Source of the DNA: Blastococcus sp. TBT05-19
GTDB taxonomy: Bacteria; Actinomycetota; Actinomycetes; Mycobacteriales; Geodermatophilaceae
Assembly: GCF_003319095.1 (NCBI RefSeq)
Contig: NZ_QOHI01000001.1
Coordinates: 682,001 to 746,000 of the forward strand
Direction: 5' to 3'
DNA length: 64,000 bases
Shown here: positions 15,681 through 25,067 of the stretch, one piece after another
Layout of the letters: each line of letters opens with the position of its first letter
Numbering within the stretch: the stretch's first letter is position 1
The notes under the pieces: model-generated
Told to the model about the DNA's origin: nothing
The model's input: the letters and a program-made list of their open reading frames with translations, nothing else
The model's database searches: none
Program-made: the position numbers and the translations under genes

Positions 15681-16729
15681 GCACCGCGTCGACGTCCCTC
15701 CCGTCCGGCCCGGCCCGCGCCGGGACGGGCCCCCTGCTCGAGGTGCAGGACCTGCGCGTCCGGTTCCGCACCGGCTCCGGGCTGGTCAACGCCGTCAACG
15801 GGGTCAGCTACACCGTGTCGGAGGGGGAGACCCTCGCGATCCTCGGTGAGTCCGGCTCGGGCAAGTCGGTCTCCGCGCAGGCGATCATGGGCATCCTCGA
15901 CATGCCGCCGGCGGAGATCACCAGCGGTCGGATCGTCTTCGAGGGCCGCGACCTGCTCACCGTCCCGGCGGAGGAGCAGCGCAAGGTCCGCGGCCCCGGC
16001 ATCTCGATGATCTTCCAGGACGCGCTGTCCTCGCTGAACCCCGTGTACAGCGTGGGGTTCCAGATCGGTGAGATGTTCCGGGCGCACCGGGGCATGTCGC
16101 GCAAGGACGCGAAGAAGCGCGCCGTCGAGCTGATGGACCGGGTGCGCATCCCGGCCGCCGCCCAGCGGGTCAACGACTACCCGCACCAGTTCTCCGGCGG
16201 TATGCGGCAGCGCGTCATGATCGCCATGGCGATCGCGCTGGACCCCCGGGTCCTCATCGCCGACGAGCCGACGACGGCCCTCGACGTCACGGTGCAGGCG
16301 CAGGTCATGGACCTGCTCAAGGATCTGCAGCGCGACACCGGGATGGGCCTGGTGCTCATCACCCACGACCTCGGCGTGGTCAACGAGGTCGCCGACAACG
16401 TCGCCGTCATGTACGCCGGTCGCATCGTGGAGCGCGGCACGGTCGACGACGTCTTCAGCAACCCGGCCCACCCGTACACCGAGGGCCTGATGAGCTCCAT
16501 CCCGCAGGTGGAGGCCAAGGGCGGTCGGCTGCTGCCGATCGGCGGTCAGCCGCCGAACCTGGCCCACATCCCGTCGGGGTGCCCGTTCCACCCGCGGTGC
16601 CCCAAGCGCCGGATCGGCGCCGACGCACTGCCCGGTCGCCACTGCGCCGAGGACGTCCCGCCGCTGCGGCTCGTCGTCCCCGGTCGCGAGGCGGCCTGCC
16701 ACTACAGCGAGGAGGTGCTCGGTGTCTGA
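15677..16729 (+). CDS. peptide ABC transporter ATPase, DppD/OppD type
   Basis: 350 residues. Walker A GESGSGKS, signature FSGGMRQR, Walker [15 protein letters not shown] and switch His in ITHDLG. The C-terminal oligopeptide extension with [13 protein letters not shown] and a later Cys is the region that in some members binds an Fe-S cluster. It pairs with the following ATPase to power import. ATG overlaps the OppC stop. Confidence 0.93.
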   Translation: MSTASTSLPSGPARAGTGPLLEVQDLRVRFRTGSGLVNAVNGVSYTVSEGETLAILGESGSGKSVSAQAIMGILDMPPAEITSGRIVFEGRDLLTVPAEEQRKVRGPGISMIFQDALSSLNPVYSVGFQIGEMFRAHRGMSRKDAKKRAVELMDRVRIPAAAQRVNDYPHQFSGGMRQRVMIAMAIALDPRVLIADEPTTALDVTVQAQVMDLLKDLQRDTGMGLVLITHDLGVVNEVADNVAVMYAGRIVERGTVDDVFSNPAHPYTEGLMSSIPQVEAKGGRLLPIGGQPPNLAHIPSGCPFHPRCPKRRIGADALPGRHCAEDVPPLRLVVPGREAACHYSEEVLGV

Positions 16730-17783
16730 GCCCACCGAGGAGGCGGCGACGCCGCTGCCGGAGGTCGCCCCGGGGGAGGTCCTGCTCGAGGTCAACGACC
16801 TCAAGAAGCACTTCCCGCTCACCCAGGGCATCGTCTTCAAGCGCACCGTCGGTCACGTCCGCGCCGTCGACGGCGTGAACCTGAGCCTCCGTCGCGGCGA
16901 GACGCTCGGCCTGGTCGGCGAGTCCGGCTGCGGCAAGTCGACCGTCAGCAAGCTCTTGGTCGCGCTGGAGAAGCCGACCAGCGGCGAGATCCTCTACAAG
17001 GGCCGCGACGTCGCGAAGATGGGTGGACGCGCGCTCAAGCAGTACCGGCGCGAGGTCCAGATCATCTTCCAAGACCCGTACGCCTCGCTGAACCCGCGCA
17101 TGACCGTCGGTGACATCGTCGCCGAGGGCTGGTCGGTGCACGCCGACATCGCGCCCCGCAAGGGCCGGCTGAAGCGCACCCAGGACCTCATGGAACGGGT
17201 CGGCCTCAACCCCGACTTCGTGAACCGCTACCCCCACCAGTTCTCCGGTGGCCAGCGGCAGCGCATCGGCATCGCCCGGGCCCTGGCCCTGCAGCCGGAG
17301 ATCATCGTCTGCGACGAGCCGGTCAGCGCCCTGGACGTCTCGGTGCAGGCCCAGGTGGTGAACCTGCTCGAGGACCTGCAGGACGACTTCGGTCTGTCCT
17401 ACCTGTTCATCGCGCACGACCTCTCGGTCGTCCGGCACATCTCCGACCGCGTCGCCGTGATGTACCTCGGCAGCGTGGTGGAGGAGGGGACCGACGCCCA
17501 GGTGTACACCGCGGCGTCGCACCCCTACACCCAGGCGCTGCTCTCCTCGGTGCCGGTGCACGAGCCGCACCTGCGCGGGCTCAAGGAGCGGATCCTGCTG
17601 CAGGGCGACGTGCCCAGCCCCGCGAACCCGCCCTCGGGCTGCCGGTTCCGCACGCGCTGCTGGAAGGCGCAGGACATCTGCGCCACCGAGGCCCCGGCGC
17701 TGATCGACCGCGGTCAGGGACACCCGTCGGCCTGCCACTTCGCCGAGGCCCGCCAGGTCGTCCCGGTGGAGAGCGAGGGATAG
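16722..17783 (+). CDS. peptide ABC transporter ATPase, DppF/OppF type
   Basis: 353 residues. Walker [24 protein letters not shown] (Q-loop region), signature FSGGQRQR, Walker [19 protein letters not shown], switch His in IAHDLS, and C-terminal [13 protein letters not shown]. It is the second ATPase of the importer and closes the operon. GTG start lies 8 nt inside the OppD gene. No obvious terminator hairpin follows before mshB. Confidence 0.93.
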   Translation: MSEPTEEAATPLPEVAPGEVLLEVNDLKKHFPLTQGIVFKRTVGHVRAVDGVNLSLRRGETLGLVGESGCGKSTVSKLLVALEKPTSGEILYKGRDVAKMGGRALKQYRREVQIIFQDPYASLNPRMTVGDIVAEGWSVHADIAPRKGRLKRTQDLMERVGLNPDFVNRYPHQFSGGQRQRIGIARALALQPEIIVCDEPVSALDVSVQAQVVNLLEDLQDDFGLSYLFIAHDLSVVRHISDRVAVMYLGSVVEEGTDAQVYTAASHPYTQALLSSVPVHEPHLRGLKERILLQGDVPSPANPPSGCRFRTRCWKAQDICATEAPALIDRGQGHPSACHFAEARQVVPVESEG

Positions 17784-17895
17784 TTGCTCGGTCGCGCCGA
17801 GTGGGGCCCGGAGGGTTTCGCGCAGGCGCGACGCAGCGGCTCCGCGTGATGGGGGGACGGCACCTGGCCGCGGTGCGATCCGGCAGGATCGCAGT

Positions 17896-18795
17896 GTGAT
17901 CGCTCTTTCTCGCCGCTTGCTCCTCGTCCACGCACATCCGGACGACGAGACGATCAACAACGGCGCCACCATGGCGCGCTACGTCGCGGAGGGCGCCCAG
18001 GTCACCCTCCTCACCTGCACGCTGGGTGAGGAGGGCGAGATCCTCGTCCCCGCGCTGGAGCAGCTGGCGGCCGACCAGGCCGACCAGCTCGGCGGTTACC
18101 GGATCTGGGAGCTGCGGACGGCGATGGACGCCCTCGGCGTCACCGACATCCGCTTCCTCGGCGGCGCGGGGCGGTACCGCGACTCCGGCATGATGGGCGT
18201 GCCGTCCAACGGCCACCCGCGCGCCTTCTGGAACGCCGACCTCGACGAGGCGATCGCGCACGCGGTCGCGGTCGTGCGCGAGGTCCGCCCGCAGGTCGTG
18301 GTCACCTACGACGAGAACGGCGGCTACGGCCACCCCGACCACATCCAGGCGCACCGGGTGGCGATGGGCGCGGTGGCGGCCGCCGCCGACCCCGCCTACC
18401 GGCCCGACCTCGGCGAGGCGTGGACCGTGGCCAAGGTCTACTGGTGCTGCATGCCGCGATCGGTCCTGCAGCGGGGCATCGACGCGATGGCCGCCGCCGG
18501 TGACCAGACGTTCTTCGAGGGCGTGACCAGCGCCGACGACGTCCCCTTCGGGGTGCCCGACGAGCAGGTGACGGCGGCGGTCGACGGGAGCCGGTACGCC
18601 CGGGAGAAGGACGCCGCCATGCGCTCGCACCCCACGCAGATCATGGTCGACGGGCCCTTCTTCGCCCTCTCGAACAACCTCGGCCTGGAGATGATGGCGG
18701 TCGAGTACTACCGGCTGGTGCAGGGCGAGCGCGGCCCGGCCGGAGCGGGTCCGGAGGGGTGGGAGGACGACCTCTTCGCCGGCGTCGCCGGATGA
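17896..18795 (+). CDS. mshB: mycothiol biosynthesis deacetylase MshB
   Basis: 299 residues. [14 protein letters not shown] near the N-terminus and HPDHIQAHR (Zn ligands plus catalytic Asp) define the LmbE/PIG-L fold; [22 protein letters not shown] and the C-terminal [12 protein letters not shown] are MshB-like. It deacetylates GlcNAc-inositol in mycothiol synthesis, marking the organism as an actinobacterium. GTG at 17896 is preceded by CAGGAT six bases upstream, which fits a -10 box of a leaderless transcript better than a ribosome-binding site. Confidence 0.92.
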   Translation: MIALSRRLLLVHAHPDDETINNGATMARYVAEGAQVTLLTCTLGEEGEILVPALEQLAADQADQLGGYRIWELRTAMDALGVTDIRFLGGAGRYRDSGMMGVPSNGHPRAFWNADLDEAIAHAVAVVREVRPQVVVTYDENGGYGHPDHIQAHRVAMGAVAAAADPAYRPDLGEAWTVAKVYWCCMPRSVLQRGIDAMAAAGDQTFFEGVTSADDVPFGVPDEQVTAAVDGSRYAREKDAAMRSHPTQIMVDGPFFALSNNLGLEMMAVEYYRLVQGERGPAGAGPEGWEDDLFAGVAG

Positions 18796-19205
18796 CGTCG
18801 GTGCGTGCGGCCGCGGTGGGGCTGGGCGCCGTCGCCGTCGCCGGGTGGCTGGCGCTGGTGGAGGTCTTCTGGCTGCCGCTGCGCGTGGGCGGGGTCCCGG
18901 TGCCGGTGTCGGTCCTGGCTGCGGTCGCGGGCAACGTGCTGCTGGTGCGCGCGGCACTGCACCTGTCGGGGTCGCGGGTGGTCGCGGCGCTGCCCGCGGT
19001 CGTGTGGCTGGTCGTGGCGGTCGCCGGGATGGGCCGTCGGCCGGAGGGGGACCTGGTCATCACCAGCGGCGCGGTGAACCTGACGTTCCTCGCCGCCGGG
19101 GTCGTCGCCGCGGCGTTCTCCGTCGGCCTGGTGCTGGGCGGCCCGCGCGGACGGGTCAGGCCGGAGCCGGCGCCGTCCGGTAGTGGTACCGGTGGTGCTC
19201 GGTGA
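18792..19205 (+). CDS. small integral membrane protein downstream of mshB
   Basis: 137 residues with about four membrane segments ([70 protein letters not shown]). ATG overlaps the mshB stop (ATGA), so it is coupled to mshB; a membrane protein in this position is common in actinobacteria, and I recall a DUF6113-type annotation without certainty. Its last 50 nt overlap the end of the convergent GNAT gene. No function can be stated. Confidence 0.72.
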   Translation: MTSVRAAAVGLGAVAVAGWLALVEVFWLPLRVGGVPVPVSVLAAVAGNVLLVRAALHLSGSRVVAALPAVVWLVVAVAGMGRRPEGDLVITSGAVNLTFLAAGVVAAAFSVGLVLGGPRGRVRPEPAPSGSGTGGAR

Positions 19206-19917
19206 AGCCGAGCCGCTCGTAGAGGGCGAGGGCCGGCGCGTTCGACGCGGCGACCTGCAGGAGGCATCCCCGCCCGCCCCGGGAGCGGGCGTCGGCGCCC
19301 AGCGCCGCCATGACTGCGGTGGCCAGCCCCCGGCGGCGGTGGGCATCGGCGACGGTGACGGCGCTGATGACCAGCCAGCCGTCCTCCAGCACCCCGCGCG
19401 CGACGGCGGCGAGCGGCGCCGGCCGATCGTCGAGGCGCACCGAGGCGAACACCGGGCTGCTGCCGGTGCGGAGCACGGTCGCGGCGGCCGGGGGCAGGGC
19501 CGCTCCGCGGTACCGGTAGCCCTGCAGCCAGGCGTCGTCGGGCTCGGCCGCGAGGACGACCGGGACTGCCAGCGCCCGGTCGGTACAGCCGACCAGGGGC
19601 GCGGTGAGCACGAGGTTGTCCTCCTCCCGGGTCCAGCCGGCCGCGGCGAACGCCGCGTCCGCCTCCTCGCCGCCGGGCACGGGCACGGCGGCGCAGGGCC
19701 GCAGGCCGCGCGTGCGGTACCACCCGGTCACCTCGGTGACGGCCGACGGCAGGTCCACCGGGGCCGGGCCGACGACCAGCACCGAGTTGGCGCGGCCGGT
19801 GAAGCCGCCGCCGGCGCGCAGCAGCCAGTCGCCGTACGGCTCTTCCTCGGAGCCGCGCCAGGTGCGGGCCGCGAGCCGCTCGAGGTCGTCGACGGCGGGG
19901 AGCGGCAGCGCGGTCAT
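19156..19917 (-). CDS. GNAT family N-acetyltransferase
   Basis: 253 residues. The C-terminal half holds the acetyl-CoA fold: ISAVTVADAHRRRGLATAVMAAL (motif A, RRRGLA pyrophosphate loop) and [24 protein letters not shown] (motif B). The N-terminal half (EEPYGDWLLRAGGGFTGRANSVLVVG) resembles the degenerate GNAT-like domain of two-domain acetyltransferases. Substrate unknown. ATG at 19915-19917; the frame stays open far upstream but that region is antisense-like. It converges on the membrane protein gene with a 50-nt overlap. Confidence 0.85.
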   Translation of the reverse strand: MTALPLPAVDDLERLAARTWRGSEEEPYGDWLLRAGGGFTGRANSVLVVGPAPVDLPSAVTEVTGWYRTRGLRPCAAVPVPGGEEADAAFAAAGWTREEDNLVLTAPLVGCTDRALAVPVVLAAEPDDAWLQGYRYRGAALPPAAATVLRTGSSPVFASVRLDDRPAPLAAVARGVLEDGWLVISAVTVADAHRRRGLATAVMAALGADARSRGGRGCLLQVAASNAPALALYERLGFTEHHRYHYRTAPAPA

Positions 19918-19955
19918 GCCGCTGATCCTGCCGCCCGGCCCCGTCCGCTCCGAGG

Positions 19956-22820
19956 TCAGGGAGCCGTCGGCCCGCCGAGCGCGGGAACCGCCGGCGCGGG
20001 GTGGGCGGCGAGCCAGCCCGGCACCTGGTCGGCCGGCATCGGCCGCGCGATGTGGTAGCCCTGCGCGACGTCGCAGCCCCAGGAGCGCAGCGCGGCGAGC
20101 GCGGCGGCGTCCTCGACGCCCTCGACGACCATGCTCATGCCCAGGTCCCGGCTCAGCTGCAGGGTGCTGCGCACGATCGCGACCGCCCGCGGGTCGGTCG
20201 TGAGGTGGGTGACGAAGCTGCGGTCGAGCTTCAGCTCGTCCACCGGCAGCGCGCGCAGGTAGGACAACGAGGAGTAGCCCGTGCCGTAGTCGTCCACCGA
20301 GAGCCGGACGCCGAGGCGGCGCAGCCCGGCCATGACCTGCTGGCTGCGCGCTGCGTCGGCCATCAGGACGTCCTCGGTGATCTCCAGGATGAGCGCCTCG
20401 GCCGGCACGGCGAACGCGTCCAGCAGCATCGCCACCTGCTCGGGCAGGGCGACGTCCTGGAGGTTGGACACCGACAGGTTGACGGCCACGGACAGGTCGT
20501 GCCCCTGCGCCCGCCAGCCCCGGACGTCGTGCAGCGCACGCTCCAGCACCCGAAGGGCCAGCCGGCGCATCAGGCCGGCCTGCTCCGCGAGGGGCAGGAA
20601 GACGTCGGGGTAGAGCACCCCGCGGGTCGGGTGGTTCCAGCGGACCAGCGCCTCCAGGCCGGTGATCCGGCCGGTGCGCAGGTCGAGCTTGGGCTGGTAG
20701 TGGTTGTCCAGCTGCTCGCTGTCCAGCGCGGTGCGCAGCTGCTCGAGGGTCTCGAGCCGGTCGCGGGTGGCGGTCGTGCCGTCGGGCGCCCACACCTCGA
20801 AGCCGTGCCGGCCGCGCTTGGCCGCGTACATGGCGGTGTCGGCGCGGGCCAGGAGCAGCGAGCGGTCGCGCCCGTGGTCGGGGCACAGGGCGATGCCGAC
20901 GCTGGCGTCCACGTGCAGCGGCATGCCGTCGAGGACGAAGGCCTCCCGGAGGGCGGCGCCGAGCTCCGCGCCCACCTCGCGGGCGCGGTCGGCGTCGGCG
21001 TCGGGGAGCAGGACGGCGAACTCGTCGCCGCCCATGCGGGCCAGCAGGTCGCCGGGGCGCAGCGCCTGCTGGAGACGGGGCCCCACCAGGCAGAGCAGGT
21101 CGTCGCCGACGCTGTGCCCGAAGCTGTCGTTGATCTCCTTGAACCGGTCGAGGTCGATCATGAGCAGCGCGCAGCTGCGGTCGCCGTCGCCGTAGACGGT
21201 GGCCTCGACCTCCTCGATGAACCGCCGGCGGTTGGCCAGCCCGGTGAGCGGGTCGTGGTGCGCCTCGGTGGCCAGCTGGGCCAGCCGGAGCTGGGCGGCG
21301 GCGCGCAGCTCGGCGTTCTCGACGACGAGGGAGCCCTCGAGGGTCACCTGCCGGACGGCGTCGCGGACCGACGGGGACCAGGTCCGGGCGGTGCCCACGA
21401 CGCCGCTGACGACCAGGCCGCGCAGCCGGTCGCCGGAGATCAGCGGCACGCTGACGTACGAGGCGAGGTCCAGCGCCTCGCACAGCCGGGGGTCGAGCAG
21501 GTCGCTGGTGGTCGTGTCCTCGACGAACACCGGCGCCTTCTGCACGGCGGTCAGCCGCCACAGCGGGACCTCGGTCCCGGGCCGGCCCACCAGCTGCTGC
21601 TGGACGACCTCCTTGTGGTCCTCGGCCCAGTCCACGTGCCGGATCTCGTCGACGCGGTCGTCGGCGTCGACCAGGTAGGCCGCGCTGCGGGAGGTGCCGG
21701 CCAGCCGCTGGACCGCACGGGCGACCACCTCGGCCGCCTCGGCGACGCCGGTGGCGCTCGATCCGTCGACGAGCAGCTGGCGGACGACGCGGGCGGTGTT
21801 CAGCGAGGTCGCGCGGGCCTGGCTGGTGCGGGCCTGCTCGATGACGCCGCCGAGGTGCGCGCCGGCGGCCGCGGCCAGGCGGCGGACGTCCTCGGAGAAG
21901 GGCCGCACGTGGGTGCTGTCCAGCGTGAGGACGCCGGCGAGCTCGGGGCTGCGGCCGAGCGGGACGGCCAGCGCCGAGGCGACGTGGAAGGAGTCGACCC
22001 ACCAGTCCGGCAGGAGGCCGGAGCCCCGGTCGGCGGTCAGCGGCTCACCGGTCCGCAGCACCGTCTCGGCCAGCTCCAGGGACACGGGGGCGTTGCGGAA
22101 CTGCAGCCAGGTGGCCAGGTCGCGGCGGCCGTCGGCGTAGGCGGCCATGCTCGGGACGAGCCGGCCGTCCTCGAGCAGGAAGATGCAGGCGCGCTCGACC
22201 TCGCCGAGCTCGGCGAGCTGCCGGCAGGCGGAGGCGAGCAGGGAGTCCGTGGACTCGGCCTGCGCCGCCGACTCGATGAGGCCGAGCAGCACCGCGGCCT
22301 GGTCCAGGCGGCGCTGCTGCGAGCGGCGTGCCCAGGCCTCGCACAGGGCGGCGGCGAGCCGGGGGGCGATCTGCCGCAGCAGGTGCGGGGAGGCAGCGGC
22401 CGCGGGCTCGACGGTGAGGACGCCGATGACCTGGCCGTCGAGGACGAGCGGCTCGCCGTGGGCCGAGCGGATGCCGACCTCGGCCAGCTGCCGGTCGGTG
22501 GCCCGGCGACCGTCGGCGCGGCCGGTCACGGACTGGCGGGCGCGGACGACGGCGGCGAGGAACGGGGAGTCGGAGAGCAGGGCGGGGGTGATCAGCGCCG
22601 GGTGCGGCTCCTGCTGCTCGGCCCCCGGTCGGACGGCCTGGCGGAAGGGCACGACGAGCTCGGTGGTGGCCTCGTGGACCCACACCGACACGCGGGTGGC
22701 GCCGCACGACGAGCGCAGCCGCTCGAGCAGGCTCTCGAGGGCTGCAGAGGCGTCGTACGGGGACGCCGGCGACGACGATCGTCGCGGCGCGGCCTCGCGG
22801 TGCGTCGTCTGCTCGGGCAC
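19956..22820 (-). CDS. multi-GAF GGDEF-EAL cyclic-di-GMP protein
   Basis: About 954 residues, soluble. Three GAF-like regions (roughly 25-165, 180-345, 360-520) precede a GGDEF domain (HHDPLTGLANRRRF, ARMGGDEFAVLLP, intact) and an EAL domain (LEALVRWNHP, NLSVSNLQ, EITEDV, DDYGTGYSS, LKLDRSF, VEGVED, AQGYHIARP, intact). It should couple small-molecule or redox sensing to cyclic-di-GMP turnover. GTG at 22818-22820 is chosen because protein-like sequence begins there; no ribosome-binding site is evident and the start is uncertain. Divergent from fdxA. Confidence 0.88.
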   Translation of the reverse strand: MPEQTTHREAAPRRSSSPASPYDASAALESLLERLRSSCGATRVSVWVHEATTELVVPFRQAVRPGAEQQEPHPALITPALLSDSPFLAAVVRARQSVTGRADGRRATDRQLAEVGIRSAHGEPLVLDGQVIGVLTVEPAAAASPHLLRQIAPRLAAALCEAWARRSQQRRLDQAAVLLGLIESAAQAESTDSLLASACRQLAELGEVERACIFLLEDGRLVPSMAAYADGRRDLATWLQFRNAPVSLELAETVLRTGEPLTADRGSGLLPDWWVDSFHVASALAVPLGRSPELAGVLTLDSTHVRPFSEDVRRLAAAAGAHLGGVIEQARTSQARATSLNTARVVRQLLVDGSSATGVAEAAEVVARAVQRLAGTSRSAAYLVDADDRVDEIRHVDWAEDHKEVVQQQLVGRPGTEVPLWRLTAVQKAPVFVEDTTTSDLLDPRLCEALDLASYVSVPLISGDRLRGLVVSGVVGTARTWSPSVRDAVRQVTLEGSLVVENAELRAAAQLRLAQLATEAHHDPLTGLANRRRFIEEVEATVYGDGDRSCALLMIDLDRFKEINDSFGHSVGDDLLCLVGPRLQQALRPGDLLARMGGDEFAVLLPDADADRAREVGAELGAALREAFVLDGMPLHVDASVGIALCPDHGRDRSLLLARADTAMYAAKRGRHGFEVWAPDGTTATRDRLETLEQLRTALDSEQLDNHYQPKLDLRTGRITGLEALVRWNHPTRGVLYPDVFLPLAEQAGLMRRLALRVLERALHDVRGWRAQGHDLSVAVNLSVSNLQDVALPEQVAMLLDAFAVPAEALILEITEDVLMADAARSQQVMAGLRRLGVRLSVDDYGTGYSSLSYLRALPVDELKLDRSFVTHLTTDPRAVAIVRSTLQLSRDLGMSMVVEGVEDAAALAALRSWGCDVAQGYHIARPMPADQVPGWLAAHPAPAVPALGGPTAP

Positions 22821-23007
22821 GTCGTTGTCTTCGGCGGATGCGCGCCGGTCTTGAGCAGGGACTTCGCAGCCACCTCGAAGGGGGCAGGGATCCCTCGGCG
22901 GGGATCCCGTCGAACGGGCTGCGGCGCCGGAGGTGATACTAGGTGCGCATCTGGCGCCCCCGGTCACCGGCCGAGGACGTCGCCGAACGTCCCCGGGAGG
23001 GAACCCC

Positions 23008-23334
23008 GTGACCTACGTCATCACCCAGGCCTGCGTCGACGTTCTCGACAAGGCGTGCATCGACGAGTGTCCGGTGGACTGCATCTACGAGGGCGACCGG
23101 ATGCTCTACATCCACCCCGACGAGTGCGTGGACTGCGGCGCGTGCGAGCCGGTCTGCCCGGTCGAGGCCATCTACTACGAGGACGACGTCCCGGACAAGT
23201 GGAAGGACTTCTACAACGCCAACGTGGAGTTCTTCTCCGACCTGGGCAGCCCCGGTGGCGCCGCGAAGACCGGCAAGGTCGGCAAGGACCACCCGCTGGT
23301 CGCCGCGCTCCCGCCCCAGGGCGAAGGTCACTGA
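23008..23334 (+). CDS. fdxA: 7Fe ferredoxin
   Basis: 108 residues. N-terminal CVDVLDKACIDECPVDC gives the ligands of the first cluster, and CVDCGACEPVCPVEA (CxxCxxCxxxCP) those of the [4Fe-4S] cluster. PDKWKDFYNANVEFF is the C-terminal tail shared by actinobacterial FdxA/FdxC. It is a candidate electron donor to sirA. GTG start follows GGGAGGGA. It immediately precedes dapC, the same order as in mycobacteria. Confidence 0.93.
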   Translation: MTYVITQACVDVLDKACIDECPVDCIYEGDRMLYIHPDECVDCGACEPVCPVEAIYYEDDVPDKWKDFYNANVEFFSDLGSPGGAAKTGKVGKDHPLVAALPPQGEGH

Positions 23335-24452
23335 CCGCTCCGGGTCCCGGCGCGCCCCGCGCGCTGCCGGACTTCCCCTGGGACTCCCTCGCCGGGGCGC
23401 GGGCGCGTGCCGCCCAGCACCCCGGCGGGGTCGTCGACCTCTCCATCGGGACCCCGGTCGACGAGACGCCGCCGGTGCTGCGGGACGCGCTCGCGGCGGC
23501 CGCTGACGCACCGGGCTACCCGACGGCTCTGGGCACGTCCGCGCTGCGCACCGCCGCGGCGGGCTGGCTGCGGCGTCGGCTGGGTGTCGACGTCGCCGAT
23601 CCCGCCGGCGCCGACCCCTCGGTGATCCCGACGGTGGGCTCCAAGGAGCTCGTCGCCCTGCTGCCCACGCTCCTGGGCCTGCAGGGAACCGGCACGACCG
23701 TCGTGCTCCCCGAGATCGCCTACCCGACCTACGAGGTGGGCGCGGTCCTCGCCGGCCTCGCGGTGCGCCGGTGCGACAGCCCGCCCGCCGACGCGGCCGC
23801 CGTCTCCCTGGTCTGGCTGAACTCCCCGGGGAACCCGCACGGCCGGGTGCTCTCCGACGACGAGCTCCGGGCGTGGGTCGCCTGGGGCCGGGCGCACGGC
23901 GTCCCCGTCGTCGCCGACGAGTGCTACATCACCCTGGGCTGGGACGTCGAGCCCCGCTCGATCCTGCACCCGGCGATCGCCGGCCCGGACCACTCCGGCC
24001 TGCTCGCCGTGCACTCGCTGTCCAAGCAGTCCAACGCCGCCGGCTACCGGGGCGGGCTGCTCTCCGGCGACCCGGCTCTCGTGCGCCGGGTCTGGGAGGT
24101 GCGCCGGCACCTGGGTCTGCTGGTACCCGCACCGGTGCAGGCGGCCGTGGCCGCGGCCCTGGACGACGACGCGCACGTCGACAGCCAGCGCGAGCGGTAC
24201 CGCGGCCGTCGCGAACGCCTGCTGGCCGCGGTGCGCGGGGCCGGGATGCGGGTCGACCACTCCGAGGCCGGGCTCTACCTGTGGGCGACCCGCGACGAGG
24301 ACTGCTGGGTCACCATCGACCGGCTCGCCGGGCTCGGCATCGTCGCCGCCCCGGGGAGCTTCTACGGTCCCGCCGGAGCCCGGCACGTGCGGCTGGCGCT
24401 GACCGCCTCCGACGAGCGGATCGACGCGGCGGTCGAGCGCCTGCGCGCCTGA
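23331..24452 (+). CDS. dapC: N-succinyldiaminopimelate aminotransferase
   Basis: 373 residues from the proposed start. LPDFPWDSLAGAR, VDLSIGTPVD, NSPGNPHGRVLSDDEL, VADECYITLGW and the PLP-lysine block HSLSKQSNAAGYRGG match the DapC class of fold-I aminotransferases. It acts between dapD and dapE in lysine/diaminopimelate synthesis. No ATG, GTG or TTG in this frame lies near the expected N-terminus. A CTG at 23331 overlaps the fdxA TGA as CTGA with GAAGG six bases upstream, and is the best start. The nearest standard starts would be deep inside fdxA or past residue 40. Confidence 0.88.
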   Translation: MTAPGPGAPRALPDFPWDSLAGARARAAQHPGGVVDLSIGTPVDETPPVLRDALAAAADAPGYPTALGTSALRTAAAGWLRRRLGVDVADPAGADPSVIPTVGSKELVALLPTLLGLQGTGTTVVLPEIAYPTYEVGAVLAGLAVRRCDSPPADAAAVSLVWLNSPGNPHGRVLSDDELRAWVAWGRAHGVPVVADECYITLGWDVEPRSILHPAIAGPDHSGLLAVHSLSKQSNAAGYRGGLLSGDPALVRRVWEVRRHLGLLVPAPVQAAVAAALDDDAHVDSQRERYRGRRERLLAAVRGAGMRVDHSEAGLYLWATRDEDCWVTIDRLAGLGIVAAPGSFYGPAGARHVRLALTASDERIDAAVERLRA

Positions 24453-24462
24453 GCGGGTTCGG

Positions 24463-24978
24463 TCAGGCGACCGGCTCGCGGTAGCGGATCACCGTGCCGG
24501 CGCCGACGCGGCGGGCCGCGGTCAAGCTGAGCGTGGCGCGGCGGAACACCTCACCGGCGCTCAGGTCCGGCGTCAGCGGCGCGATCGCGGCCGAGGCGGA
24601 GAGGCCCGGGATGCCGAGGGCGTCGATGGCGGCCAGCAGGCGGGGGCCCACGACCTCCGCGGTCGACTCCGGTCCGGCGAAGACGATGCCGAACTCGGCG
24701 GCACCGGAGGCACCCAGCCAGTCGTCGCCCCGCACCGAGCGGGCCAGCAGCGAGGTGACCTGCGCCAGCGCCGTCCTCGAGGTCGGCCAGCCGTCGTCAC
24801 GGCGGAGCAGGCCGATCACCAGGAGGGTGACCGGCTGCTCGGCGGAGCCGGGCAGCGCGTCGGCGAGCCGCTCGAGCAGCGCCTCACGAGTGGGCAGCAG
24901 CACCGGCATGTCGTCGACCGCGGGCGCGGTGACCGCCGGGGGAACGGCCGGGGGGAAGTCGTTGGACGCGATCGTCAT
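24463..24978 (-). CDS. short protein with a degenerate GGDEF domain
   Basis: 171 residues. VTLLVIGLLRRDD, LLARSVRGDDWLGASGAAEFGIVFAG and ARLLAAIDALGI follow the diguanylate-cyclase fold, but the active-site signature is SGAAEF rather than GGDEF and the usual I-site is absent. It is therefore unlikely to be a cyclase; it may be a cyclic-di-GMP or protein-binding relic. The N-terminus is Pro/Val-rich and unstructured. Convergent with dapC. Family assignment is moderate. Confidence 0.7.
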   Translation of the reverse strand: MTIASNDFPPAVPPAVTAPAVDDMPVLLPTREALLERLADALPGSAEQPVTLLVIGLLRRDDGWPTSRTALAQVTSLLARSVRGDDWLGASGAAEFGIVFAGPESTAEVVGPRLLAAIDALGIPGLSASAAIAPLTPDLSAGEVFRRATLSLTAARRVGAGTVIRYREPVA

Positions 24979-25067
24979 GGCCGAGGTGTCGGAGCGCCCG
25001 GGCCGATGGTTGAGCGCCGGGACCCGCCAGTACCCCTCCCGGGGGAACTAGATCGTGCGCAATGTGA

